Assembly (NCBI GenBank): GCA_021155195.1
Contig: JAJNPV010000050.1
Coordinates: 1 to 64,000 of the forward strand
DNA from: Ohtaekwangia sp.
GTDB taxonomy: Bacteria; Bacteroidota; Bacteroidia; Cytophagales; Cyclobacteriaceae
DNA length: 64,000 bases
Reading direction: 5' to 3'
Shown: piece after piece, positions 7,912 through 16,011 of the stretch
Position numbering within the stretch: position 1 is the first letter of the stretch
How the letters are laid out: every line of letters begins with the position of its first letter
Notes under the pieces: model-generated
Database searches by the model: none
Told to the model about the DNA's origin: nothing
What the model saw: the letters and a program-made list of their open reading frames with translations, nothing else
Program-made: the position numbers and the translations under genes

Positions 7912-8934
7912 TTATCCAATCAAATCCCCTAACACCTTCTTCATTTGGTCAGGTTGTAGCCGGGGGCCAAACTGTGAAACTACTCTTGAAGAAGCTAGCG
8001 AGGCAAGCTTTCCGGCTTCGGCATAAGAATGGCCGTGGGTAATGGCATACATAAATGCGCCTGAGAACATATCGCCTGCCCCATTGGTATCAATTGCCTT
8101 TACTTTGTAGGGTTCAATTTGTATAAAAGTATCGCCATCATAAATCAATGCACCATTTGCACCGAGTGTGATCGCAAATCGTTTAGCAATGTCTTTTAGT
8201 TTTTCACGAGCCGCTTTTACAGAATCCGTGCCTGTATAAATCATGGCTTCTTCTTCATTGCAAAAAAGTAAGTCTACACTGGCACCTACCACTTCTTCCA
8301 TTTGCTTGGAGAAGTATTTTACCATGCTGGGATCGGAAAAGGTTAGTGCTACCAAAACCTTATTTCGTTCAGCAATTTTCTTTGCTTCTTTGAGTGCTTC
8401 CAATCCTTTGGGGCTCGCTACTAAATACCCTTCCAGGTATACGTACGAAGAATTTTTAATGGCCTCCGCATCCAGGTGCTCAGGTGATAAAAAAGAACTC
8501 ACTCCCAAAAACGTATTCATCGTGCGCTCGGCATCAGGGCTGGTCATTACCAAGCAACGGCCAGAATGTCCTTCCGGACATTGATCGTGTGTCAAATTTG
8601 TATGAACTCCATTTCTTTTTAAATCTTCTAAAAAGAATTTTCCTAACTCATCTTTCGCCACCAAACACGAATAAAAGCTTTTACCTCCAAACTGATTTAC
8701 GGCTACTACTGTATTCCCTGCCGAACCTCCACCCGACATTTTGCTTCGCTTCATGTCAATTGCCTTCATCAACTGCAGTTGACGTTTTTCATCGACTAAG
8801 GTCATTACTCCCTTCTCCACTTCATTGGTTGTAAAAAAATCATGTTCCACTTCCGTGATAATATCCACAATGGCATTGCCTATGCCGTAAACGTCATAAC
8901 GTGATGCTGGATTTTTGATACTGGATGTAGACAT
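7912..8934 (-). CDS. PfkB family carbohydrate/adenosine kinase
   Basis: A 340-residue cytoplasmic ribokinase-family enzyme. Signature 1 is GGSAGNTVVAVNQFGG and signature 2 is DTNGAGDMFSGAFMYA, whose GAGD holds the catalytic Asp and the anion hole. The N-terminal YDVYGIGNAIVDIITEVEHDFF and the overall pattern resemble the adenosine-kinase subgroup, which phosphorylates adenosine to AMP; the substrate could also be another nucleoside or sugar. I chose the ATG at 8934 (MSTSSIKNPAS) because the longer frame uses TTG at 8961. It ends 157 nt before the M16 start; no cotranscription is evident. Confidence 0.88.
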   Translation of the reverse strand: MSTSSIKNPASRYDVYGIGNAIVDIITEVEHDFFTTNEVEKGVMTLVDEKRQLQLMKAIDMKRSKMSGGGSAGNTVVAVNQFGGKSFYSCLVAKDELGKFFLEDLKRNGVHTNLTHDQCPEGHSGRCLVMTSPDAERTMNTFLGVSSFLSPEHLDAEAIKNSSYVYLEGYLVASPKGLEALKEAKKIAERNKVLVALTFSDPSMVKYFSKQMEEVVGASVDLLFCNEEEAMIYTGTDSVKAAREKLKDIAKRFAITLGANGALIYDGDTFIQIEPYKVKAIDTNGAGDMFSGAFMYAITHGHSYAEAGKLASLASSRVVSQFGPRLQPDQMKKVLGDLIG

Positions 8935-8987
8935 AAAATTTGAATTTGAAATAAGTTGCAAGGATAAACAAAGATTAAGAAACTACC

Positions 8988-9941
8988 TTATTTCTTTCCC
9001 TTTGATTGGATACTTAATGTGTACTTGAATTTCGCAGCCCGATTTGGATAGTCGGTGATAAAACCATCTACGCCCATGCCTTTAAGGGCGAGCATATCTT
9101 TTTCTTCATTGACCGTCCACGGAATTACACGTACTTTTTTTTCATGCAGCAGCTTAATGTCTTCATTTCGCAGTAAAGTAAAATCCGGACTATAAATGGA
9201 AGGAGTAAAACCTAAGTCTGCCAAGTTTGACTCCACTGATTTCTTATTCTCAACCAAGACCGCGAGGCGAACCTCAGGATATTTTTCATGCCAATACTTT
9301 AATACCCGAAAGTCGAACGACTGAATAACTACACGATCTAATGGCAAATACTCATCAATTAAATTATAGACTAAATCAGAAAATGCTTTTGGCGTTGGGT
9401 GAAATTTATTATCGCCTTCGGGCTCACTTTTAATTTCAATGTTATAATCTACTTCGTAACGGGTGTAACTTTTAATATGATTTTCAACCGCCACGATTAC
9501 ATTTGAAAGTAACGGTTTGTGAACACTCATTCTCTGTTGTTGTGGAAATCGTTCATTTCCTTTCATTCCACAATCCCACTGCTTTACTTCATCATACGTC
9601 ATTTTATAAAGATTGAACTTGCGCTCAGATTTTTCGTCAATAAAATCTCCCTCCGGATCGGTACAAATAGAAGCTGTCATCCACGGCTCGTGCGACACCA
9701 CAAGCTTTTTATCTTTAGTTACCGCAAGGTCAAGTTCAATGGTGGTTACGCCTGAGTCTAGTGCAAGCAAAAAAGCAGGAATGGTATTTTCCGGCATAAG
9801 GCCACGCGCACCCCTATGCCCCTGAACATCAAATTTTGGAATATAAGCTTGAGCCTGAAGCCCAACGTTTATAAGTGAAAAAAATAATATTAAAAAATAT
9901 CTGTTGAGGGATACTAGATGCTGGATACTGGATGAAATCAT
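8988..9941 (-). CDS. Glycerophosphodiester phosphodiesterase
   Basis: A 317-residue exported enzyme that hydrolyses glycerophosphodiesters to glycerol-3-phosphate and an alcohol. The GDPD motifs are intact: QGHRGARGLMPENT (catalytic His and Arg), TTIELDLAVTKD (metal ligands Glu and Asp) and VVSHEP (second catalytic His); the C-terminal MGVDGFITDYP closes the barrel. The hydrophobic stretch RYFLILFFSLINVGLQAQA is the signal peptide. Oddity: residues 2-10 (ISSSIQHLV) are encoded by one arm of a 13-bp inverted repeat that straddles the start codon, and a -7 box lies only 4 nt before the ATG, so the mRNA may be leaderless. Confidence 0.92.
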   Translation of the reverse strand: MISSSIQHLVSLNRYFLILFFSLINVGLQAQAYIPKFDVQGHRGARGLMPENTIPAFLLALDSGVTTIELDLAVTKDKKLVVSHEPWMTASICTDPEGDFIDEKSERKFNLYKMTYDEVKQWDCGMKGNERFPQQQRMSVHKPLLSNVIVAVENHIKSYTRYEVDYNIEIKSEPEGDNKFHPTPKAFSDLVYNLIDEYLPLDRVVIQSFDFRVLKYWHEKYPEVRLAVLVENKKSVESNLADLGFTPSIYSPDFTLLRNEDIKLLHEKKVRVIPWTVNEEKDMLALKGMGVDGFITDYPNRAAKFKYTLSIQSKGKK

Positions 9942-9994
9942 AATACAAAGTTACTGGATTCTTAACTATCGAGAATCAAGAATCCAGTATCCAG
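9921..9994. repeat. 13-bp inverted repeat around the GDPD start codon
   Basis: CTGGATACTGGAT (9921-9933) is the exact reverse complement of ATCCAGTATCCAG (9982-9994), separated by 48 nt that contain the start codon and -7 box of the GDPD gene. The inner bases also repeat CTGGAT/ATCCAG at 9953-9959 and around 9980. It resembles a short non-coding repeat captured by the gene's 5' end. Confidence 0.7.
9946..9953 (-). promoter_or_regulatory. -7 box TAACTTTG of the GDPD gene
   Basis: On the minus strand TAACTTTG matches TAnnTTTG exactly and ends 4 nt before the ATG at 9941. The nearest upstream TTG is 23 nt away (9977-9979), longer than the usual 19. If used, transcription would start at or next to the start codon. 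Confidence 0.5.
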
Positions 9995-10009
9995 TGTCAA
10001 TTTTAATAA

Positions 10010-12826
10010 CTACTGTTGAATAATCATACGCATGCCACCTCTTCGGTTGCCACCTCCCATGGGGTTAAGGTGCTTGTTAAGTGCATAGGTGAAGCTAACC
10101 ATATAGTATCGGCCAAGGTTATTGGTTGTTTGCTGTTGAATGTAGTTTTCGCCTGAACTTTGGCTTACACTATTGCTTTGATCCAACACATTGTTCACTT
10201 TAAATTTCAATTCGCCCGCGTTGTTCTTTAATATGAACCGTGAGATAGAAATATCTAAGAACGGAATCTCCTGGCTGAAGTCTGTTGTCTTACTGGTATA
10301 AATCAAGTACTCATAACTTGTATTAAACGAATACTTTTTAAGAAAACTTAAATTGATCTCCGTCTTATATGTTTGATTAAAGTATTGTTGATCCGGAGTG
10401 CTGAAATCGTATTTGGTTTCTTGTTGACTAAGATTTGCACTTAAATCCAAAATAACAATCTCTTTATAGGTAAAATTGTAACGGCTATTCCCTCCCAGTG
10501 TACGGCTTCGTGCATTATTGTTTTGTTCATTCAACACGGCAATGGTTTCGGATAACGTGGCTGAGGGTCCGAAATTAAAACGACTGTTTAGCTTCTTTAC
10601 AGGGAACCCAAAATTAAAATTAGCTCGAAGGCTCTTTGAGAAATCAACATTAACGGGCATTGATAAACGTTGGCCATTGCTAAATGACTGCGAGTTTACT
10701 ATCGCATTTTTGGTATAAGAAGCGTTAATGAATGCAAAGAAATTAATAAACCTTGCTGGATTGAAAGAAGTGAAGTTAGTATTTAGCCTGTGCGAATAAC
10801 CGGGTTTGAGTTCGGGATTACCCACATAAAGATTCAAGGGATCGCTATTATCAATAACCGGCTGCAGTTGTTGAATCGTTGGTTCTTGCATAGATGTTTC
10901 GTAATCGATGCGTAGATGTTTGGTAGTCGAGAAATCGTAATTAAAATGCGTGGAAGGAAGGAGGTTTTCAAACGTGCGATCAATTTTTACATCACGCGAA
11001 ATTAAATCCCCCTTTAGTGAAGTCATTTGATAACTGGCACCAGTAGTCAAACTAAATTTTTCACGATTAATCTTGAAGTTAAGTCCAGGACGATTATAAA
11101 TATAGTTGCTAATGTACTTGTTACTTAATTGAGCATTGAGTGATGGGGTTCCTCCACCAATATCATACACTTCACGATCAACATCATTCCTATTGGTTTG
11201 AAAATTATAATTGGCTTCTAAATATTTTCTGCCACCCAGCGGTTCGGTAAAAGAAACGGTAGCTCCATAAGACTGATTGGTGGTTGATTGTGTATTTGTC
11301 TGATCTATTAAACTCTCACCCGGTGTATTCCCATAGAAAGTATTGGTTGATTGTTGATTTCCCTCACTATCGGTGGTACTTAGCCCCAAGGTAAGGTTGG
11401 TTGATAAACTTCTTCCCTTTTTTTCAAATCGATGTCGCCACAGCAAACTGCTGTTTAAACTTAGGGCCTGTTGATCAGTTTCAGTGGTGCGGGTGCTTTC
11501 ATTTAGCATAGAGTTGTCACTTAAATTTCTTGTTTCGCCCGTACTTAAAGTCCGTTGATTAGAAATTGAATAGTTTGCACTGGCAGTAGCTTTAATCGTA
11601 TTGGCCGAATCTATGTTATGATCCAACATCAACGTGCCTTTGTGATTATCGCTTTTGCTTATTTGCCTGCTTAGTTGATTTAATTCATTGCCCTGATCAA
11701 CTCCCGGATTATTTTCATCTGGTGGCAAAAAGTTAATCCTATTCAAGTCCGTGTTTACATTTCTATCCAGATGATTATAGAAATAACTAGAGGTCAGTTT
11801 GGTGTCCTTGTCCAAATCGCTATTGAAGTTAAGGCCGCCTGCATAGTTAGTCATAATGCCGCTTTGTCTTCCACCAAAATTTGGGGAAGGCCCACCACCA
11901 CCGCCACCAGAATTAATACTAATATTCACTCCACCTCCCCCAAGCATAGTTTGCGTACCTCCTGAAAAATTCATGAAATCGCCAATAGAAAATCCTTGCT
12001 CATTAATATTATTCCCCATCCCCAAAAAGGAAAGCTGTTTACCCTTCGCGAATTTGTTTACGCTTGCCGTTGCCTGAAAGCGATCATCCGATCCATAGCC
12101 ACCCATTAAATTTCCAAAAGCACCTTTGCGCTTCTCTTCCTTCAATTCAAGATTGATTGTTTTCTCACGTTGGCCATCATCAATCCCAGTAAACTGAGCC
12201 TGATCGGATTTGCGATCAAATACCTGCACCTTATCAATTGCATCCGCTGGCAAATTACGAGTTGCTAATTTCGGATCGCGACCAAAAAATTCGCGACCAT
12301 CTACCGTAACACGTTGTACTTGCTCACCTTGAGCGCGCACCGTACCATCTGTTTCTACTTCCATACCCGGCATTGTTTTCAGTAAATCTTCAACGGTGGC
12401 ATTTGCTTTTGTTTTAAATGAGCCGGCATTAAATTCAATGGTATCTTTTTTTACCGTTACCGGATTTTTTTCACCCATAATAACAACCCCTTCCAACTCC
12501 TTAGTAAGTGTTTCCAATTTTATGAGACCCAGGTCGAGCACAGGGTCAATCGTAGTTGCAATGCGCTTTAGATATGGAGCGAATCCAACAAAGGTGATCT
12601 TAAGCAAGTACTCACCTTTGTTTACGTTTTTTATTTCAAAAATTCCTTTGGCATCAGATACTCCAAAGTTGACCAGCGATGAATCTTTCACGCTAAGGAT
12701 CATCACTGTTGAAGAGGGAAGCGGGCTAGCCGATATATCTGTTACCTGACCTTTGATGGTTGCCTTTTGGGCGAACGTTATAAATGAAGCGAACACAAGA
12801 AGTATCGCGCAGTAAAATTTTTTCAT
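10010..12826 (-). CDS. Outer membrane beta-barrel protein with carboxypeptidase-regulatory-like N-terminus
   Basis: A 938-residue TonB-receptor-like protein. Order: signal MKKFYCAILLVFASFITFA; a CarboxypepD_reg-like domain (ATIKGQVTDISASPLPSS, residues about 22-110); a plug-like domain (about 115-225, with VEDLLKTMPGMEVETDGT); then a long beta-barrel ending in a region typical of the 'outer membrane beta-barrel family' of Bacteroidota rather than classical SusC. A glycine-rich stretch (GGGGVNISINSGGGGGG) at about 297-313 is probably a surface loop. The GLPGLI gene 21 nt upstream on the same strand is its usual neighbour. Ligand unknown; no SusD partner is present here. Confidence 0.85.
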   Translation of the reverse strand: MKKFYCAILLVFASFITFAQKATIKGQVTDISASPLPSSTVMILSVKDSSLVNFGVSDAKGIFEIKNVNKGEYLLKITFVGFAPYLKRIATTIDPVLDLGLIKLETLTKELEGVVIMGEKNPVTVKKDTIEFNAGSFKTKANATVEDLLKTMPGMEVETDGTVRAQGEQVQRVTVDGREFFGRDPKLATRNLPADAIDKVQVFDRKSDQAQFTGIDDGQREKTINLELKEEKRKGAFGNLMGGYGSDDRFQATASVNKFAKGKQLSFLGMGNNINEQGFSIGDFMNFSGGTQTMLGGGGVNISINSGGGGGGPSPNFGGRQSGIMTNYAGGLNFNSDLDKDTKLTSSYFYNHLDRNVNTDLNRINFLPPDENNPGVDQGNELNQLSRQISKSDNHKGTLMLDHNIDSANTIKATASANYSISNQRTLSTGETRNLSDNSMLNESTRTTETDQQALSLNSSLLWRHRFEKKGRSLSTNLTLGLSTTDSEGNQQSTNTFYGNTPGESLIDQTNTQSTTNQSYGATVSFTEPLGGRKYLEANYNFQTNRNDVDREVYDIGGGTPSLNAQLSNKYISNYIYNRPGLNFKINREKFSLTTGASYQMTSLKGDLISRDVKIDRTFENLLPSTHFNYDFSTTKHLRIDYETSMQEPTIQQLQPVIDNSDPLNLYVGNPELKPGYSHRLNTNFTSFNPARFINFFAFINASYTKNAIVNSQSFSNGQRLSMPVNVDFSKSLRANFNFGFPVKKLNSRFNFGPSATLSETIAVLNEQNNNARSRTLGGNSRYNFTYKEIVILDLSANLSQQETKYDFSTPDQQYFNQTYKTEINLSFLKKYSFNTSYEYLIYTSKTTDFSQEIPFLDISISRFILKNNAGELKFKVNNVLDQSNSVSQSSGENYIQQQTTNNLGRYYMVSFTYALNKHLNPMGGGNRRGGMRMIIQQ

Positions 12827-12847
12827 AATTTTTTCGTAAATGAAGCT

Positions 12848-13633
12848 TTAATTCCGAATAATCATTCCGCGACCGCCCATTTGCTTCATTTGCTCTTCCA
12901 TCATTTTTCGAAACTCAGCTTGTGTAATTTTAGTACCGCTTGATGGCGCTTTCAATTCATTTTTTTTCAACTCTCTCAGCTCAATAGTTTTTGCCAACAG
13001 CACGCGTTCTCCATTGTTAATATCAACAGCAAGCACTGCACCCGGTAATGTATTGTATCGGTCAGGCCCAAGGAAAGGCCGAATTTTAGTTGTGTACCAG
13101 GCGGTTATTTCAGAAGTTCTTATAACGGGCTCTGCGGGTTCACTGCCCCTTGAGATTCTGAGTGTATCCGTTCTGGAATAGTAAGCCATGTTGCACGGGT
13201 ACTCGCCAATCATTCTGGTTTCGGTACCAAACTTCCAGGGCGACATTGTCACAGAGTCTTCAATCAGATAATTCTTACCCATAAAGTCCTGCTTGGAAAT
13301 AACTTTACCTGAATTCTGATCCATATAAATTTCAACGTTAGGCATTCTAAAAGTCATCCTCATGCCACCACTCCCACCACCGGCTGTACTAAACTGTTCC
13401 TCCTCATCTTCTATCACAGGTTTATAAATTGATTCACTAGCATTAAAGAATAGTTGTTGCTTGGTGGTGCGAAACTCCGGTATCATGGCTTTCATTCCCT
13501 CACGCTCAGCGGGAATGTTCCGGTGCATATTTACCTTCACTTCATAAGTGATGACCCCTGTAGCTTGCCCGAAAACAATATTGGCTGCTGTAATCGAAAC
13601 AAGTACACCAGCAAGCAAAATCAATTTTTTCAT
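12848..13633 (-). CDS. GLPGLI family protein
   Basis: A secreted protein of about 261 residues (signal KKLILLAGVLVSITAANIVFG). The GLPGLI family is named for a motif here present as GPDRYNTLPGAVLAVD, preceded by AWYTTKIRPFLG. Function is unestablished; the family is regularly encoded beside TonB-receptor-like barrels, as here. Two glycine/methionine-rich stretches occur, STAGGGSGGMRMTFRM and the C-terminal KQMGGRGMIIRN; the downstream barrel protein ends with a similar GGGNRRGGMRMIIQQ, hinting at a shared binding or sorting tail. Start: ATG at 13633 gives a clean signal peptide; ATG at 13651 is also possible. The frame start at 13693 lies upstream of the predicted promoter and is rejected. 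Confidence 0.85.
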   Translation of the reverse strand: MKKLILLAGVLVSITAANIVFGQATGVITYEVKVNMHRNIPAEREGMKAMIPEFRTTKQQLFFNASESIYKPVIEDEEEQFSTAGGGSGGMRMTFRMPNVEIYMDQNSGKVISKQDFMGKNYLIEDSVTMSPWKFGTETRMIGEYPCNMAYYSRTDTLRISRGSEPAEPVIRTSEITAWYTTKIRPFLGPDRYNTLPGAVLAVDINNGERVLLAKTIELRELKKNELKAPSSGTKITQAEFRKMMEEQMKQMGGRGMIIRN

Positions 13634-13665
13634 ATAAGATGGAATTTTCATTGTTAAATGGTAAG

Positions 13666-13673
13666 CAAATGTA
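13666..13673 (-). promoter_or_regulatory. -7 box TACATTTG of the GLPGLI gene
   Basis: On the minus strand TACATTTG matches TAnnTTTG exactly and sits 14 nt before the ATG at 13651 and 32 nt before that at 13633. No convincing TTG is at the ideal distance. It supports a start downstream of 13660. Confidence 0.4.
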
Positions 13674-13760
13674 CGGGTTGAGATACGTTCCATGGGTTAA
13701 AAGTTTTGAATGGAACGTTAATTAAGGTTAAAATTTGTAAGGGTAGCAGGTTTATCCCAG

Positions 13761-13768
13761 TACTTTTG
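13761..13768 (+). promoter_or_regulatory. -7 box TACTTTTG of the two-component operon
   Basis: TACTTTTG matches TAnnTTTG and ends 6 nt before the histidine kinase ATG. A TTTG lies 23 nt upstream (13734-13737). Transcription would begin at about the start codon, so the mRNA may be leaderless. Confidence 0.5.
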
Positions 13769-13774
13769 TAGTAC

Positions 13775-15256
13775 ATGAAATCTAAAAACAGACTTACCCT
13801 GGCGTTAATTGCTAGCAGCATAGTTCTATTGCTGGCATTGCAGGTGTTTTGGTTAATCTCATCTTACGAAAAAGCATATTCAGATTTACAGAGAGAAACG
13901 AATGTGGTGTTTCGATCAACCGTATTTGCTTTGCGCGATTCCTTATTTATAAAGAGTTTTGAAAAAGTTCCTTCGGACACATCAGTCAGAGTTTTCAACT
14001 TTATTCCAAAATCAGATACTGGAATTCTCGAAAAATCTACCACTCATTTGCAGTCAAGTACCTCCCAAATTCAAATATATATTTCTTCAGATCGAAAAGG
14101 AGATTCGGTACAAACATTATTAAGGCCTCTATCCGCACGAATACGTGAAGGCAGATTAAATGGAAGCAATTTTATTCTACGAATAGGCGCAGACTCATTG
14201 TCGGAGGATAGCATTCGACACAATTATCGTTTAGCGCTCCAACGGAGCGATATTGATGTTCCCTTCAAGATAAAACATTCATCCTTTAGACCAACTCCTG
14301 CTCAAATAAGTAAAGGTAATAGAGAATTATTCAGAAGTCCGCATGAAGAAAGTGATAATGAAATAGGTTCTCCCCTTCTGTCCGATTCGATACAATCGGA
14401 ATGGGTACGGGTTGATCCGGTACATCGTTACGCCACTGTGCTATCTAATTTTAGATTTCTAATTCTAAAAGAAATAACCCCACAAATTCTCTTTTCATTC
14501 TTTCTTACTTCATTAACTATCCTCGCCTTTGTGGTGATGTATAAAAGTATACGGTCGCAACAGCGATTGATGGAATTAAAAAATGATTTCATCAGCAACA
14601 TCACTCATGAATTAAAAACTCCCGTAACTACTGTGGGAGTTGCCCTTGAGGCGCTCAAAAATTTCAAGGGATTGGAGAACCCTGCGCTTACCACCGAGTA
14701 TCTCGACATTGCACAAAATGAATTGAATCGCTTAACTATTCTTACCGATAAAATTCTTAAGACATCAAGCTTCGAAAACAATGGAGTTGAGTACAATGCC
14801 GAGCCCGTAGAACTTGACAAAATCATTGATCAGGTGTTGGCATCATTAAAACTTGTTTTTGAACGTCAACAAGCTAAAATAAGCTTTACGAAAGAAGGTG
14901 CCGATTTTCAATTACTGGGGAGTTCCGTTCATCTTACCAGTGTTGTGTATAATTTACTCGACAATGCGCTTAAGTACAGCAAAGAAATTCCAGAAGTAGA
15001 AATTCAGCTGACAGCAACATCCGATGAATTAACCCTGATTATAAAAGATCACGGTATTGGGATATCTCCTGTTTATAAAAAGAAAGTGTTTGAGAAATTT
15101 TTTAGAGTTCCTACCGGGGATGTTCACAATATTAAAGGTTATGGTCTTGGCCTTAGTTATGTGGAAAGTGTAGTCAAAAGTCACAAGGGCTCAATTGTCA
15201 TAGAAAGCGAAGTGGGGAATGGAAGTGAGTTTATTATCCGATTACCAAAAAATTAA
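13775..15256 (+). CDS. Two-component sensor histidine kinase
   Basis: A 493-residue inner-membrane kinase. TM1 spans about residues 8-28, followed by a roughly 200-residue periplasmic sensor with no recognisable domain; TM2 spans about 235-258 (ILFSFFLTSLTILAFVVMY). The HisKA domain contains the phospho-accepting His278 in SNITHELKTPVTTVGVAL. The ATPase domain has the N box YNLLDNALKYS, the G1 box DHGIGIS and the G2 box GYGLGLSYVES. The response regulator gene starts 25 nt downstream, so the two form one system. Signal unknown. The neighbouring trehalose genes or the divergent GLPGLI/barrel genes are possible targets by proximity only. Confidence 0.95.
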   Translation: MKSKNRLTLALIASSIVLLLALQVFWLISSYEKAYSDLQRETNVVFRSTVFALRDSLFIKSFEKVPSDTSVRVFNFIPKSDTGILEKSTTHLQSSTSQIQIYISSDRKGDSVQTLLRPLSARIREGRLNGSNFILRIGADSLSEDSIRHNYRLALQRSDIDVPFKIKHSSFRPTPAQISKGNRELFRSPHEESDNEIGSPLLSDSIQSEWVRVDPVHRYATVLSNFRFLILKEITPQILFSFFLTSLTILAFVVMYKSIRSQQRLMELKNDFISNITHELKTPVTTVGVALEALKNFKGLENPALTTEYLDIAQNELNRLTILTDKILKTSSFENNGVEYNAEPVELDKIIDQVLASLKLVFERQQAKISFTKEGADFQLLGSSVHLTSVVYNLLDNALKYSKEIPEVEIQLTATSDELTLIIKDHGIGISPVYKKKVFEKFFRVPTGDVHNIKGYGLGLSYVESVVKSHKGSIVIESEVGNGSEFIIRLPKN

Positions 15257-15281
15257 CCAACCCTCTGTCATTAAATCTTAA

Positions 15282-15971
15282 ATGAGCAAAACAAAAATTT
15301 TGTATGTAGAAGATGAGCCTTTCCTGGGAAGGATTGTAAAAGAGAGCTTGGAGGTACGTGATTTTGAAGTACGCATGGTAACCGATGGTAAATTAGTGCA
15401 AAGCGTATTTGAAGAGTTGCATCCGGATATTTGCGTGCTTGATGTAATGCTACCCAACAAAGATGGCTACGCAATCGCGCAGGACATTCGCAAACTAAAT
15501 GCAACTATCCCCATCATCTTTGTAACGGCTAAAACACAAACTGAAGATCTCATCAAAGGATTTGAAGTGGGTGGGAACGATTATCTGCGCAAGCCGTTTA
15601 GCATGGAGGAATTAATTGTGCGAGTAAATAATCTTCTGCAGCTCACTCAAAAATTATCATCGGGACCAAAAGAATCTATTGCCATCGGTAAATTTGAATT
15701 CGCGCCCCAACGCTATGAATTGAGAAAAGATGGGAAAGCAAAAAAACTCTCTCACCGCGAAGCGGTACTCCTTCAAATCCTTGCTGAAAATCAAAATGCA
15801 AACATTGATCGAAAAGCAATGCTGATGCGCGTGTGGGGCGATGATTCATTTTTCAATTCAAGAAATCTGGATGTTTACATCACCAAACTTCGCGAGTATC
15901 TCAGAGAAGATTCTTCCATCGAAATTATTACCATTAAAGGAGTGGGCTATCACTTTGCCGTGGGTAATTAA
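15282..15971 (+). CDS. OmpR/PhoB-family response regulator
   Basis: A 229-residue transcription factor paired with the kinase just upstream. The receiver domain (1-120) has the acidic pair ED at residues 10-11, the phosphorylation site Asp54 in CVLDVMLPNKDGY and the conserved Lys in YLRKPFSMEEL. The winged-helix DNA-binding domain (about 130-229) ends in VYITKLREYLREDSSIEI and IKGVGYHF, typical of the OmpR wing. Both key residues of the switch are present, so it should be phosphorylation competent. The 40-nt gap to the MFS gene contains a separate promoter and palindrome, so the trehalose genes are likely a distinct transcription unit. Confidence 0.95.
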   Translation: MSKTKILYVEDEPFLGRIVKESLEVRDFEVRMVTDGKLVQSVFEELHPDICVLDVMLPNKDGYAIAQDIRKLNATIPIIFVTAKTQTEDLIKGFEVGGNDYLRKPFSMEELIVRVNNLLQLTQKLSSGPKESIAIGKFEFAPQRYELRKDGKAKKLSHREAVLLQILAENQNANIDRKAMLMRVWGDDSFFNSRNLDVYITKLREYLREDSSIEIITIKGVGYHFAVGN

Positions 15972-15981
15972 TTGAAAGTGT

Positions 15982-15989
15982 TAGATTTG
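15982..15989 (+). promoter_or_regulatory. -7 box TAGATTTG of the MFS-trehalase operon
   Basis: TAGATTTG matches TAnnTTTG exactly, 22 nt before the MFS ATG at 16012. The nearest upstream TTG (15955-15957) is 24 nt away, so the -33 element is weak or replaced by an activator. It ends where the 14-bp palindrome begins. Confidence 0.5.
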
Positions 15990-16002
15990 TTAGCGCGCTA
16001 AC
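15989..16002. promoter_or_regulatory. Perfect 14-bp palindrome GTTAGCGCGCTAAC, putative operator
   Basis: A perfect palindrome with a central CG step starts on the last base of the -7 box and spans the expected transcription start of the MFS-trehalase operon. Position and symmetry fit a repressor operator; the AGCGCGCT centre is the style seen in LacI-family sites, but no LacI or GntR-type regulator gene is in the window. Confidence 0.6.
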
Positions 16003-16011
16003 TCATCTGCC

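Noticed and set aside
7755..7919. N-terminal extension of the catalytic M16 peptidase
   Set aside because: Translates the repeated GGGAAATTCCC DNA motif (FPGISPFFSGISP) and precedes a clear signal peptide at 7754.
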